Both the position numbers and the translations under genes were made by a program. 64,000 nucleotides of DNA from the NCBI RefSeq assembly GCF_037646345.1, contig NZ_JBBEWR010000001.1, forward strand, positions 186,001-250,000. Direction: 5' to 3'. Under the pieces are notes generated by a model. The model saw only the letters and a list, made by a program, of their open reading frames with translations. It was not told the DNA's origin and ran no database searches. Position 1 is the stretch's first letter. Each line of letters begins with the position of its first letter. Source of the DNA: Ascidiimonas aurantiaca (GTDB lineage: Bacteria; Bacteroidota; Bacteroidia; Flavobacteriales; Flavobacteriaceae). This document shows, piece after piece, positions 41,547 to 51,034 of this stretch.

Positions 41547-43601
41547 ATGAGACAAAAAATAATACTAGTATCGGTACTTTTTTTATGGGTTTTTCAGGCT
41601 TGCAGGCAAGAACCAAAAGCACCGGAAACCACATCGTTTCAGGAAGAGTTTACCGATATGGTAAACGGTAAACTTGAAGATTTTGTAGTAGATCAATTTG
41701 CCGATCTGAGAATACTCAGGTACCAGATACCGGGATGGGATGAATTAACCTTAAAAGAACAAAAACTGGTGTATTATCTAGTCGAAGCCGGTTTGCAGGG
41801 TAGGGATATCATGTATGATCAGAATTACCGGCACAATCTGGCTATTCGTAATGCACTGGAGAATATATATCTTTCTTACACAGGAGATAAAACTACTAAT
41901 GACTGGAAGGCATTTGAGGTATATCTGAAGCGTTTTTGGTTTTCAAACGGGATACACCACCATTATTCCAATGATAAAATAAAGCCTGATTTTTCACGGG
42001 AATATTTAAAAACACTGTTAGCAGAAACAGCAACGCCTCTCAAAAATGAGGCATTTGAAGTGATCTTTAATGATGAAGATGCCAAAAAAGTGAATCAGGC
42101 AAAAGGAATAGATAATGTAGCCATGTCTGCCGTTAATTTTTACGGTCCCGGTGTTACCAATGAAGATGTAGAAACCTTTTACGGGAACATGGAGTCGCCA
42201 GACCCTGATAAACCTCTATCCTTTGGGCTTAACTCACAACTCATAAAAGAAAACGGAGTAGTCACCGAGCGTGTATATAAGTCTGGCGGACTTTACGGGA
42301 AAGCGATCGATGAAATAGTGAAATGGCTGGAAAAGGCTAAAGAAGTAGCCGAGAATACCGCGCAGGGTGATGCATTGGGCCTTCTTATTGAATATTATAA
42401 AACAGGAGATCTGCAAACCTGGGATGAGTATAACGTAGCGTGGACAGCCGCTACAGAAGGCAATATAGATTATATAAACAGCTTTATTGAAGTGTATAAC
42501 GATCCTTTAGGCTATAAAGGCTCTTATGAAAATATAGTACAGATAAAAGATTTTGATATGTCCCAAAAAATGTCTGTACTTTCTGAAAATGCACAATGGT
42601 TTGAAGATAACTCTCCCATAATGGATACCCACAAGAAAAAGAACGTAGTAGGAGTAAGTTATAAAGTAGTAAATGTAGCCGGAGAGGCGGGAGATGCTTC
42701 ACCCAGCACGCCTATTGGTGTGAATTTACCCAACGCCAACTGGATACGGGCTGCCGTAGGCTCTAAATCTGTTTCACTTGGTAATATCATAGATGCATAT
42801 AACAATGCCGGTAGTAGCGGACGCTTGCAGGAGTTTGCTTATAGTGAAGAAGAAGTGACCCTTAATAAAAAGTACGGACAACTGGCTTCCAAACTACACA
42901 CGGCACTTCATGAAGTAATAGGTCACGCTTCCGGAAAACTAAACCCCGGAGTAGGGGAAACCAAAGAAACCCTTAAAAACTATGCATCTACATTAGAAGA
43001 AGGAAGGGCAGACCTCGTGGGACTTTATTTTATAATGAACCCCAAACTTCAGGAACTCGGCCTTACAGACAATTGGGAAGAACTGGGCAAGACCTCATAT
43101 AACAACTATATCAGGAATGGTTTAATGATGCAGCTTATCAGGTTGGAACTGGGAGCAGATGTTGAGGAGGCCCATATGCGTAACCGTCAGTGGGTATCTG
43201 CCTGGGTGTTTGAAAAGGGAGCTGCAGATAACGTGATCGAAAAGGTTTCCAAAGATGGTAAAACGTATTTTAAGATCAATGATTATGTAAAACTCCGGAA
43301 ACTCTTTGGCGAACTACTGCGTGAAACCCAGCGCATCAAATCAGAAGGTGATTATGAAGCAGCTCAGGCTTTAGTAGAGGGATATGGAGTAAAAGTAGAT
43401 CAAACCATACATGCCGAAGTATTAGAGCGTAATAAAGCTTTTAAAAGTGCTCCTTACAGTGGTTTTGTAAACCCTGTATTGGTGCCTGAGACTAATGAAA
43501 ATGGAGAGATCACATCCATTAGTGTAAAACAGCCGGTTTCTTTTGAGAACCAAATGCTTGCATATTCAAAAAAATACAAGCATTTGCCGGAAGAAAACTA
43601 A
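41547..43601 (+). CDS. Dipeptidyl-peptidase III family lipoprotein (M49)
   Basis: A 684-residue zinc exopeptidase. Signal peptide MRQKIILVSVLFLWVFQAC with Cys19 as lipidation site, so it is exported, unlike cytosolic eukaryotic DPP III. The M49 zinc motif is H455-E-V-I-G-H460 (HEVIGHASG), and EEGRAD at 484-489 supplies the third ligand. Family members remove dipeptides from short peptides. The start is ATG 41547; the longer frame from GTG 41517 begins inside the promoter box. Likely a periplasm- or surface-facing peptide scavenger, paired in logic with the M19 dipeptidase. Confidence 0.93.
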   Translation: MRQKIILVSVLFLWVFQACRQEPKAPETTSFQEEFTDMVNGKLEDFVVDQFADLRILRYQIPGWDELTLKEQKLVYYLVEAGLQGRDIMYDQNYRHNLAIRNALENIYLSYTGDKTTNDWKAFEVYLKRFWFSNGIHHHYSNDKIKPDFSREYLKTLLAETATPLKNEAFEVIFNDEDAKKVNQAKGIDNVAMSAVNFYGPGVTNEDVETFYGNMESPDPDKPLSFGLNSQLIKENGVVTERVYKSGGLYGKAIDEIVKWLEKAKEVAENTAQGDALGLLIEYYKTGDLQTWDEYNVAWTAATEGNIDYINSFIEVYNDPLGYKGSYENIVQIKDFDMSQKMSVLSENAQWFEDNSPIMDTHKKKNVVGVSYKVVNVAGEAGDASPSTPIGVNLPNANWIRAAVGSKSVSLGNIIDAYNNAGSSGRLQEFAYSEEEVTLNKKYGQLASKLHTALHEVIGHASGKLNPGVGETKETLKNYASTLEEGRADLVGLYFIMNPKLQELGLTDNWEELGKTSYNNYIRNGLMMQLIRLELGADVEEAHMRNRQWVSAWVFEKGAADNVIEKVSKDGKTYFKINDYVKLRKLFGELLRETQRIKSEGDYEAAQALVEGYGVKVDQTIHAEVLERNKAFKSAPYSGFVNPVLVPETNENGEITSISVKQPVSFENQMLAYSKKYKHLPEEN

Positions 43602-43620
43602 AATTCAGGTAAAATCATAT

Positions 43621-43652
43621 ACCCCCTCATACTTAAAAGTATGGGGGTTTTT
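43621..43652 (+). terminator. Terminator after the M49 peptidase gene
   Basis: ACCCC, bulge CT, CATACTT / AAGTATG, GGGGT forms a twelve-pair stem with a short bulge, followed by TTTTTT. It starts 19 bases past the stop codon. Confidence 0.85.
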
Positions 43653-43883
43653 TATGCCTTTTTCATGCATATCCCTATAGGTTCACAGTGCTTTTGGCTC
43701 TGTTTTTTGAAATCTTTACAAATTGTTAAAAAGTAAAGTACCTGTCTATTTTTTAGTAACTTGTTAAGCACTTTATATTTCATATTAAGATTTTAAGTGA
43801 GCGAACTCATTTCCGGTTTACAGTAAGCCGTTATAGGAAAATACTAGAAGGAATTAAATTAATCAATCTAATCAAAACATTTT
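43653..43883. other. Intergenic region before the molybdoenzyme operon
   Basis: Two hundred thirty bases without a gene. It must hold the operon promoter, but I see no clean TAnnTTTG box; TATATTTC about 100 bases upstream of the start is the nearest. I see no structure resembling a Moco riboswitch. Confidence 0.35.
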
Positions 43884-44345
43884 ATGTCAGTTTACAATTT
43901 GACGATCAATGGAAAATCAGTTACCGTAGAGGCGGATGCCGATATGCCATTGCTCTGGATTTTAAGAGATCACCTGGATCTGGTAGGCACGAAATACGGC
44001 TGTGGTATAGGGCAATGTGGTTCATGTACCGTACACCTTGACGGAAATGCTACACGCAGTTGTTTGCTGCAGGTGTCACAACTGGAAGGAAAAGCAATTA
44101 CCACTATTGAGGGGTTGTCTGAAAATGGAGATCATCCGGTGCAACAAGCCTGGAAAGAGGAAGACGTGCCTCAGTGTGGCTATTGTCAGGCCGGACAGAT
44201 TATGACCGCGACAGCTTTCTTAAGAAACAATCCTAACCCTACTAGGGATGAGATAAGAAATGCCATGCATGGCAATTTATGTAGGTGTGCGGCATATAAC
44301 CGTATAGAAAAAGCAGTAGCAAAGGCTGCGGAAAAATCTAACTAA
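43884..44345 (+). CDS. 2Fe-2S subunit of aldehyde/isoquinoline oxidoreductase-type enzyme
   Basis: Small electron-transfer subunit of a two-subunit molybdenum hydroxylase (IorA-like), 153 residues. The plant-type ferredoxin domain has KYGCGIGQCGSCTVHLDG near residue 38 with a further Cys in TRSCLL; the C-terminal four-helix domain has CGYCQAGQIM near 97 and GNLCRCAAYNRIEKAV near 130. These are the eight Cys of the two 2Fe-2S clusters. No FAD subunit gene exists, which fits the isoquinoline 1-oxidoreductase class. It heads a nine-gene-plus operon. Confidence 0.93.
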   Translation: MSVYNLTINGKSVTVEADADMPLLWILRDHLDLVGTKYGCGIGQCGSCTVHLDGNATRSCLLQVSQLEGKAITTIEGLSENGDHPVQQAWKEEDVPQCGYCQAGQIMTATAFLRNNPNPTRDEIRNAMHGNLCRCAAYNRIEKAVAKAAEKSN

Positions 44346-44361
44346 TCAAACCTTGAAAAAA

Positions 44362-46518
44362 ATGTCGTCATCCGTAATACCAAATAGTTTTAACAGAAGA
44401 GCATTTTTAAAAACTTCGGCTTTGGCAGGAGGAGGAATGCTCATCGGCTTTAATTTTTTTACTGCCTGTAAATCGGAAGTGACACCACCAACCGATATCT
44501 CGCAACTAAATTTTAATGATTTCAATGCATTTATTAAAATTGCTGACAATGGTATGGTTACCATTTTTTCACCCAATCCGGAGATAGGTCAGGGTGTAAA
44601 AACCTCTATGCCTATGATCATTGCTGAAGAGCTCGATGTTCCCTGGGAGCATGTGTTTGTGCAGCAGGCTCCTTTAGATACTGAAAACTATACCCGGCAG
44701 GTAGCCGGAGGTAGTCAGTCCATACGTCAGGGTTGGGATGCACTTCGGGAGACAGGAGCTACCGCAAGGCAGATGCTCATTAACGCTGCCGCAGCAGAAT
44801 GGGGAATTGCCGCCTCTCAATGTACAACAGAAAAAGGGTTTATTTATCGCCCGGGAGGTGAAAAAAAAGGATATGGAGAAGTAGCAACGGCAGCTGCAGG
44901 ATTAGAAGTTCCTGAACTGGTAACTTTAAAAGATCCTTCAGACTTTTCTATTATAGGGAAGGATATAAAAAATGTAGATATTGATAAGATCATTACCGGA
45001 AAACCTCTGTTTGGGCTTGATTTCAAACGCGAGGGAATGTTAATTGCTTCGGTACTAAGGCCACCCGCATTTGGCAAAAAACTGGTTTCCTTTGATGATA
45101 CCGAAACCCTAAAAGTAAACGGTGTTAAAGAGGTTTTCCAGTTTGGAGACAAAATAGCGGTTCTGGCAAAAGATACCTGGACTGCAATGAAAGGAAAATC
45201 AAGATTACAGGCAGAATGGACCAATGACAGCGATCTGGAAAGTACTGAAGATCATGACAAAATACTCATGGGTCTTTTAGACGGAAACAGTTTTCAGACC
45301 ATGCGTTCAGACGGCGATGTAGATAAAGCATTCTCTCAGGCAGATGAAGTAGTAGAGCGCACCTACGAATCTCCTTTTCTTCCGCATAACTGCATGGAAC
45401 CTATGAATTTCTTTGCACATGTAACCAGCACAAAAATAGAGCTGGTAGGGCCTATTCAAACTCCTGAAGGAACTGCAAAACGAGTAGCTCAGATATTAGA
45501 ACGTGATGAGAAGGATATTCATCTGGAAATGACCCGAATGGGAGGTGGTTTTGGCAGAAGACTTTATGGCGATTTTGTGGTAGAAGCAGCCGAGATATCC
45601 AATATAGCCCAAAAACCTGTTAAAGTAGTTTACTCCCGGGAAGACGACATGACTGCAGGTATTTACCGCCCGGCTATAAAATATCGTATAAAAGCCTCTC
45701 TTAAAGATGGTAAAGTAACCGGGTACTACCTTAGGGAAGCATCTGTTAACAGCAATATGTACGGTTTAATACCTAATTTTTTCCCGGCAGGAGCTATAGC
45801 CAATTACAAAGTAGATGTAGCCAATTATAAAAGTAAGATCACCACCGGAGCCTGGAGAGCTCCCTATACCAATTTCCTGGCTTTTGCCGAACAAACCTTT
45901 TTTGATGAACTGGCTGAAAAGCTAAAACAGGATCCGGTACAATTACGTCTGGACCTTCTTGAAAACGTAAAAGGTACTACCGATGATCGTATTCAGTATT
46001 CACCGGAAAGAATGCAGGAAGTTATTAAACTCGCAGCAGAAAAAGGAAAGTGGAATGTTATGAAAGAAGGAGTTTATAAAGGTTTTAGCGCTTATTACAG
46101 CCATAATACACATGTGGCAGAAGTAGCAGAAGTAGTCATGCGGGACGGGACTCCGGTAGTGACAAAAGTTACCTGCGCGGTAGATTGTGGTATCGTAGTG
46201 AATCCGCTGGGTGCCCGCAATCAAACCGAAGGAGGAGTGCTGGATGGTATAGGACACGCCATGTACGGTAATTTTACCTTCAAGAAAGGTGTGCCGGAAG
46301 CCAATAATTATGATAGCTATCGTCTTATAAGAATGCAGGAAACACCCAAAGTAGAGACCTATTTTGTTAAAAACGAAATAGCTCCCACAGGATTGGGAGA
46401 ACCGGCCCTGCCACCTGCCGGCGCGGCAATAGCCAATGCATTCAGGCTGGCAACAGGAGAACGTTATTATCATCAACCCTTTATTGAAAGTTTAAAAACA
46501 AAACAGGTAATAGGATAA
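44362..46518 (+). CDS. Molybdopterin-binding catalytic subunit (IorB-like), Tat-exported
   Basis: Large subunit of the same hydroxylase, about 718 residues. The N-terminus carries a twin-arginine signal (FNRRAFLKTSALAGG near residues 8-22), so the folded holoenzyme should be exported to the periplasm together with the small subunit. Motifs: RMGGGFGRRLYGD near 395 (Moco contact), GAWRAPYTNFLAFAEQ near 500, and the terminal GLGEPALPPAGAAIANA with the catalytic Glu. I start at ATG 44362; a TTG at 44353 would add three residues. Substrate not identifiable; annotated relatives oxidise isoquinoline or aldehydes. Confidence 0.9.
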   Translation: MSSSVIPNSFNRRAFLKTSALAGGGMLIGFNFFTACKSEVTPPTDISQLNFNDFNAFIKIADNGMVTIFSPNPEIGQGVKTSMPMIIAEELDVPWEHVFVQQAPLDTENYTRQVAGGSQSIRQGWDALRETGATARQMLINAAAAEWGIAASQCTTEKGFIYRPGGEKKGYGEVATAAAGLEVPELVTLKDPSDFSIIGKDIKNVDIDKIITGKPLFGLDFKREGMLIASVLRPPAFGKKLVSFDDTETLKVNGVKEVFQFGDKIAVLAKDTWTAMKGKSRLQAEWTNDSDLESTEDHDKILMGLLDGNSFQTMRSDGDVDKAFSQADEVVERTYESPFLPHNCMEPMNFFAHVTSTKIELVGPIQTPEGTAKRVAQILERDEKDIHLEMTRMGGGFGRRLYGDFVVEAAEISNIAQKPVKVVYSREDDMTAGIYRPAIKYRIKASLKDGKVTGYYLREASVNSNMYGLIPNFFPAGAIANYKVDVANYKSKITTGAWRAPYTNFLAFAEQTFFDELAEKLKQDPVQLRLDLLENVKGTTDDRIQYSPERMQEVIKLAAEKGKWNVMKEGVYKGFSAYYSHNTHVAEVAEVVMRDGTPVVTKVTCAVDCGIVVNPLGARNQTEGGVLDGIGHAMYGNFTFKKGVPEANNYDSYRLIRMQETPKVETYFVKNEIAPTGLGEPALPPAGAAIANAFRLATGERYYHQPFIESLKTKQVIG

Positions 46519-46760
46519 TGAGAATATTGTTATTTGGTATTACACGTGATATTGTGGGAGCTTCTGTTCTAAATGTAGATAAAAACAGTTATCCCCTTAC
46601 CACTGTGCGAGACCTCAAAACCCACCTTGTAAACAAATATCCCGACCTGGCAGCTTTGTCTTCACTGGTCATTGCCGTAAACAATGAGTATGCCCGAATG
46701 GATACAACTATTCGTGAAAAAGATGAAATTGCATTGATACCCCCGGTAAGCGGAGGTTAG
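46518..46760 (+). CDS. moaD: Molybdopterin synthase sulfur carrier subunit
   Basis: The 80-residue ubiquitin-fold carrier whose C-terminal Gly-Gly thiocarboxylate donates sulfur to cPMP. It ends ALIPPVSGG, the required double-Gly terminus, and starts MRILLFGITRDIVG. One base is shared with the end of the catalytic subunit gene (TAATG), so translation is coupled to the apoenzyme. Confidence 0.94.
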   Translation: MRILLFGITRDIVGASVLNVDKNSYPLTTVRDLKTHLVNKYPDLAALSSLVIAVNNEYARMDTTIREKDEIALIPPVSGG

Positions 46761-46766
46761 TATTCT

Positions 46767-47183
46767 ATGAAAAAGAATGTATCCATAGTATCAAAAATAG
46801 ATACAACCCGTATTTATGAAGAGTTGTCACACCCCGGCAGTGGCGGTAGTTGTGTTTTTGTGGGCAGTGTACGTGATACAACCAATAATAAGATAGTTAC
46901 CTCACTGTTTTTTGAGGCCTATGAAAAAATGGCACTCGCAGAAATGCATAAAATAGCAGATCAAGCTCTGGAAAAGTGGGAGCTTAACAAAGTTATACTA
47001 CACCATGTAGTAGGAACTAAAAATATTGGAGAGCCCGTAGTAGTTACAGGTGCTTCATCTGCCCATCGGGATGCCTGTTTTGAAGCCTGCAGATATTTGA
47101 TAGATACCCTTAAAGAAAAGGTGCCTATCTGGAAAAAAGAGTTTTTTGAAAATCACGAAACATGGGTTTCAGCCCACCCCTGA
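46767..47183 (+). CDS. moaE: Molybdopterin synthase catalytic subunit
   Basis: Converts cPMP to molybdopterin using MoaD thiocarboxylate. The 138-residue protein has FVGSVRDTTNNK near residue 31, EAYEKMALAEMHKIADQA near 52, HVVGTKNIGEPVVVTG near 83 and ending KVPIWKKEFFENHETWV, with the Lys pair used in catalysis. Six bases follow moaD. Confidence 0.95.
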   Translation: MKKNVSIVSKIDTTRIYEELSHPGSGGSCVFVGSVRDTTNNKIVTSLFFEAYEKMALAEMHKIADQALEKWELNKVILHHVVGTKNIGEPVVVTGASSAHRDACFEACRYLIDTLKEKVPIWKKEFFENHETWVSAHP

Positions 47184-47189
47184 ATCATT

Positions 47190-48173
47190 ATGTTAATAGA
47201 TAACCATCATAGAGTTATAAATTATCTGCGCCTCGCTGTAACAGATCGTTGCAACCTGCGCTGTAACTATTGCATGCCCGAAGAAGGTATTAATTTTGCC
47301 AAGCGAGATAAATTATTCACTATTAACGAACTCTCCCGTGTAGGCAGTCTTATGGCTGGTATGGGAATTGATAAAATACGAATAACAGGAGGAGAACCCT
47401 TCGTTAGGAAAGACCTAATGGTGCTACTCAGGCATTTGTCAGGTATCCCATCTTTAAAAGAAATATCTGTTACCACCAATGCCACCCTAATAGGCAAGTA
47501 TATAAAAGAGTTAAAGCAACTGGGGATTATACATGTAAATGTTAGTATGGATGCCATAGAGCGCCATACTTTCGAAAAGATAACCAGACGAGACCATTTC
47601 GATACGGTTTATGGGAATCTGGTACAGCTTATTAATGAAGGGTTTCATGTGAAGATCAATTTTATTGTTTTAGACGGGCAAAATACAAACGATATCATTC
47701 CCATGTTAGAACTTACACGTCGCTTTCCCGTTTGCGTTCGTTTTCTTGAAGAAATGCCCTTTAACGGAGGTTCCAGAGTCTTTAACCAAATACAATGGAA
47801 CTATAAAAGGATATTGGAGTTTATACGGGTCGCTTATCCGGATATGGAAGAGATCCCTTCAGAAAAAACCTCGACTTCCATCAATTATCAAATTAAAGGG
47901 TTTAAAGGTTCTTTTGGGATCATACCTTCTTTTAGCCGTACCTTTTGCGGAACCTGTAATCGCTTGCGAATATCAGCTACCGGAGATGTAATTACCTGCT
48001 TATACGGGAAACCGATAGTAAATATCAGAGAACTTTTGCGAAGTACAAATCCCGATGTAAAAATAAAAGAAGCAGTGTTGCAGGCTATTGGTAGCCGCGC
48101 CAAAACCGGATTTGAGGCTCAGGAAAAATATGCGAGTGTTTTTGATAACTCTATGACCTCCATAGGAGGATAA
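47190..48173 (+). CDS. moaA: GTP 3',8-cyclase MoaA
   Basis: Radical SAM enzyme starting cofactor synthesis from GTP. The 327-residue protein has the SAM cluster motif DRCNLRCNYCMPEEG at residue 19 (C-x3-C-x2-C), RITGGEPFVRKDL near 67, and the second 4Fe-4S cluster in SFSRTFCGTCNRLRISATGD near 250 with Cys in ITCLYG. The C-terminus ends in SIGG; the GG terminus is needed for activity. Complete. Confidence 0.97.
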   Translation: MLIDNHHRVINYLRLAVTDRCNLRCNYCMPEEGINFAKRDKLFTINELSRVGSLMAGMGIDKIRITGGEPFVRKDLMVLLRHLSGIPSLKEISVTTNATLIGKYIKELKQLGIIHVNVSMDAIERHTFEKITRRDHFDTVYGNLVQLINEGFHVKINFIVLDGQNTNDIIPMLELTRRFPVCVRFLEEMPFNGGSRVFNQIQWNYKRILEFIRVAYPDMEEIPSEKTSTSINYQIKGFKGSFGIIPSFSRTFCGTCNRLRISATGDVITCLYGKPIVNIRELLRSTNPDVKIKEAVLQAIGSRAKTGFEAQEKYASVFDNSMTSIGG

Positions 48174-48190
48174 CCTTTTAACAAAATTAC

Positions 48191-48664
48191 ATGAAAGAAG
48201 AACTGTCCCATATTAATGAAAAGGGAGAAGTAGTCATGGTAGATGTTTCCCATAAAGATACGACCAAAAGACAGGCTACCGCTTCCGGATGCGTTTCTTT
48301 TCCTGAAGAAGTGTTTCGCGAATTGACAACATCCGGATTTATTTCAAAAAAAGGTGGTATTATTCAAACCGCAGTTATTGCGGGAATCCAGGCCGTTAAG
48401 CAAACCCATACGTTGATACCGCTCTGCCATCAGTTACTTTTGGACAAAGTACACATAGATATTGTTCCCGATACTTCGGCATTGTGCATAACCTGCACCG
48501 TTGGCAGTACCGGACGTACCGGAGTAGAAATGGAAGCACTGACCGGGGTTTCCGTAGCGGCACTTACGGTGTATGATATGTGTAAAGCCCTTTCACATGA
48601 CATTACCATAACAGAAATCCAGCTAGAAAGAAAACAAGGTGGAAAGAAAGATTTTACCCGGTAA
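48191..48664 (+). CDS. moaC: Cyclic pyranopterin monophosphate synthase MoaC
   Basis: Turns the MoaA product into cPMP. The 157-residue protein has VMVDVSHKDTTKRQATASG near residue 18, the AAVIAGIQAVKQT-like segment, LIPLCHQLLLDKV near 78 (catalytic region) and GRTGVEMEALTGVSVAALTVYDMCKA near 115. All expected blocks are present. Confidence 0.96.
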   Translation: MKEELSHINEKGEVVMVDVSHKDTTKRQATASGCVSFPEEVFRELTTSGFISKKGGIIQTAVIAGIQAVKQTHTLIPLCHQLLLDKVHIDIVPDTSALCITCTVGSTGRTGVEMEALTGVSVAALTVYDMCKALSHDITITEIQLERKQGGKKDFTR

Positions 48665-48673
48665 TCAGGTTAT

Positions 48674-48681
48674 TACTTTTG
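48674..48681 (+). promoter_or_regulatory. Candidate internal promoter before moeB
   Basis: TACTTTTG, matching TAnnTTTG, lies 22 bases before the ATG at 48704 in the only gap over 35 bases inside the Moco operon. It may add transcription of the distal genes; no -33 element is clear. Confidence 0.35.
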
Positions 48682-48703
48682 TTTTTAGATTACACCCGGC
48701 TAT

Positions 48704-49804
48704 ATGAAAGAAAACCGCTATATACGGCAAATATCACTTAAGAGTTTTGGAGAAGAGGCTCAAAGAAAATTGGGAGAGGCTTCGGTACTGGTTGTGGGGG
48801 CAGGCGGACTTGGGCTACCGGTACTTCAATATCTTAACGCTATGGGAGTTGGAAAACTTGGCATAGTAGAGTATGATCGGGTAGCGTTATCCAATCTTCA
48901 CCGGCAGATAGCATATACAGAAGCCGATGTAAAGAAGCCCAAAATCGAAGTGATTACCAGACTATTGAAAGCTCAAAATACGCAAACCGGGATAAAACCA
49001 TTTCCCGTGCGGCTAACCGCTGAAAATGCACTCACCATTATCTCTCAATTTGATGTGGTAGCTGACTGCTCAGATAATTTTGCTACACGATATTTGGTAA
49101 ATGATGCCTGTGTCTTGTTAAAAAAACCTTTTGTGTATGGAGCACTCCATGCTTTTGAGGGTCAGGTAAGTGTATTTAATTATAAGCAGGGGCCTACCTA
49201 CCGTTGCCTTTTTCCAAAACCACCCTCCCTGTCTGAGATACCTGATTGTAATACCAATGGCGTGTTAGGAGTTTTACCGGGTATCATAGGGAACCTTCAG
49301 GCTCTGGAAGTAATTAAAGTAATTACCGGAATAGGCAAAGTGACGACTGGAATTTTGCTGTTATACGATACACTGGAGCAACAACTTAACAAGATACGTT
49401 TTTCATTAGTGCCCGAAAATAAAGAGATAACAAAGCTTCAGAACACTTACGTATCAGACCACTGTATTGCAGACAATTGCAAAACTATTGATATGGATAC
49501 GTTTATTCGCGAATTTACCGAAAACCCTCAAAAGCAAATAATAGATGTTCGTACACCTCGCGAGTTTAAAGATTTCTCATTAAAAGGGGCAATTAACATT
49601 CCTCTCAGTGCCTTGCCCGGGCGGCACTACGAAATTGACAATAAAAAAAACATATATTTTATATGCCAGTCTGGCGAGAGAAGTTTACAGGCTGCGAATT
49701 TTCTGAGGACTGCCTATAGAAATGCAACCGTTTTTTCTGTTGAAGGAGGTATGGACGCGTACAGTCAAAACAGTCAACAGAATACTCATAAAATAAGTAT
49801 ATGA
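48704..49804 (+). CDS. moeB: MoeB-type adenylyltransferase fused to a rhodanese domain
   Basis: Activates the MoaD C-terminus by adenylation and probably supplies sulfur to it. Residues 1-245 are the E1-like ThiF/MoeB domain: VVGAGGLGLPVLQYLNAMG near 31, NLHRQIAYTEADVKKPK near 65, DCSDNFATRYLVNDAC near 125 and the Cys of IPDCNTNGVLGVLPG near 185. Residues 260-366 are a rhodanese domain (IIDVRTPREFKDFSLKGAINIP) with active Cys in FICQSGERS. The CxxC zinc pair I expect in E. coli MoeB is not obvious here. The fusion resembles human MOCS3. Confidence 0.92.
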   Translation: MKENRYIRQISLKSFGEEAQRKLGEASVLVVGAGGLGLPVLQYLNAMGVGKLGIVEYDRVALSNLHRQIAYTEADVKKPKIEVITRLLKAQNTQTGIKPFPVRLTAENALTIISQFDVVADCSDNFATRYLVNDACVLLKKPFVYGALHAFEGQVSVFNYKQGPTYRCLFPKPPSLSEIPDCNTNGVLGVLPGIIGNLQALEVIKVITGIGKVTTGILLLYDTLEQQLNKIRFSLVPENKEITKLQNTYVSDHCIADNCKTIDMDTFIREFTENPQKQIIDVRTPREFKDFSLKGAINIPLSALPGRHYEIDNKKNIYFICQSGERSLQAANFLRTAYRNATVFSVEGGMDAYSQNSQQNTHKISI

Positions 49805-49837
49805 TCGGTATATACCATTTAATATAGAAACAATAAT

Positions 49838-51025
49838 ATGATTGCATTTAATGATGCTTTTGCACAGGTGATGCAATATTGCCGTGCTTTCGATATTGAA
49901 AAAATACCTTTAGAACAGGCTTCGGGAAGGATCCTGGCCGAAGATATTTTTGCAGATCGCGATTTTCCTCCTTTTAACCGTGCCACCAGAGATGGTATTG
50001 CGATTAGCTTTCAAACAGACAAAGTTCCCTTATCATGGAAATCCACAGGAATCGTTGCTGCCGGAACGTCACAAACAATCTTGTCAGATGCTTCCAATTG
50101 TGTAGAGATCATGACCGGTGCCGTAGTGCCGGATATGGCAGATACCATTATCATGTATGAAGATCTTGAAAGCAGTGAGGGCTACTTCAGAACTAAAGTG
50201 GCCCCAGTAAAGGGACAGTTTATACATTATAAAGGAAGCGACATGAAAAAAGGGGCCAAAATAATAAAGGCACCTCAAGAAATAAATGCTGCCATAGCGG
50301 GTGTTCTGGCTGCTGTGGGTAAAAAACAGGTAACCGTATATAAACAGCCAATAGTAACCTGTATATCAAGTGGAAACGAATTGGTACCTGTAGATCAGGA
50401 ACCTTTGCCACACCAAATACGAAGGTCTAACACCCAGGCATTGGAAGCAGCGCTGAATAAACGGGGGGTTGTGAGCCAAACAATACATTTGCCGGATGAT
50501 AAAGAAAAAATACATACTGAAGTAGAGGAGGCCCTCAAAAAGAATGATGTATTGCTCATAAGCGGGGGAGTGTCAAAAGGTAAATATGATTATCTCCCCG
50601 AAGTATTAGATACACTGGGAGTAGAAAAAATATTTCACAGGGTACGTCAACGCCCCGGAAAACCTTTTTGGTTTGGAGTTCATAAAGCTCTGAACACAGT
50701 TGTTTTTTCATTTCCTGGTAATCCGGTTTCAACCTTTGCCGGATACTACCTTTATTTTTACCCGTGGCTCCGTAAATGTTATGGTTTACCGTTAAAAAGG
50801 GAAGAAGCTGTCTTAAAGACATCTGTAAAACCAGAAGAGCAGTTTACCAGATTTATCCCGGTTTCTAAACAAAATATAAAAGGTTCTGTTTGTGTAACCC
50901 CCGTTTTTATGAACGGTTCCGGAGACTTGTTAAGCCTGGCTTCCGCAGATGGATTTGTGATCGTACCTCCATCAACCCAGTCTTTTGATATGGGAGCGGT
51001 TGTTTCTTTTGTTCCGATTACCTAA
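49838..51025 (+). CDS. moeA: Molybdopterin molybdenumtransferase MoeA
   Basis: Inserts molybdenum into molybdopterin. The 395-residue protein has ADRDFPPFNRATRDGIAI near residue 48 (the PPF-x3-DG motif), EIMTGAVVPDMADTII near 88, ISSGNELVP near 172, and the nucleotide-binding LLISGGVSKGKYDYLPEVL near 228 and SFPGNPVSTFAGYY near 288. No MogA gene is in this operon, so MPT adenylation is encoded elsewhere. Confidence 0.94.
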   Translation: MIAFNDAFAQVMQYCRAFDIEKIPLEQASGRILAEDIFADRDFPPFNRATRDGIAISFQTDKVPLSWKSTGIVAAGTSQTILSDASNCVEIMTGAVVPDMADTIIMYEDLESSEGYFRTKVAPVKGQFIHYKGSDMKKGAKIIKAPQEINAAIAGVLAAVGKKQVTVYKQPIVTCISSGNELVPVDQEPLPHQIRRSNTQALEAALNKRGVVSQTIHLPDDKEKIHTEVEEALKKNDVLLISGGVSKGKYDYLPEVLDTLGVEKIFHRVRQRPGKPFWFGVHKALNTVVFSFPGNPVSTFAGYYLYFYPWLRKCYGLPLKREEAVLKTSVKPEEQFTRFIPVSKQNIKGSVCVTPVFMNGSGDLLSLASADGFVIVPPSTQSFDMGAVVSFVPIT

Positions 51026-51034
51026 TTTCATACC

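Noticed and set aside
46000..46476. 158-codon minus-strand frame opposite the molybdopterin-binding subunit
   Set aside because: Antisense shadow of a strongly conserved gene; its residues show no family pattern.
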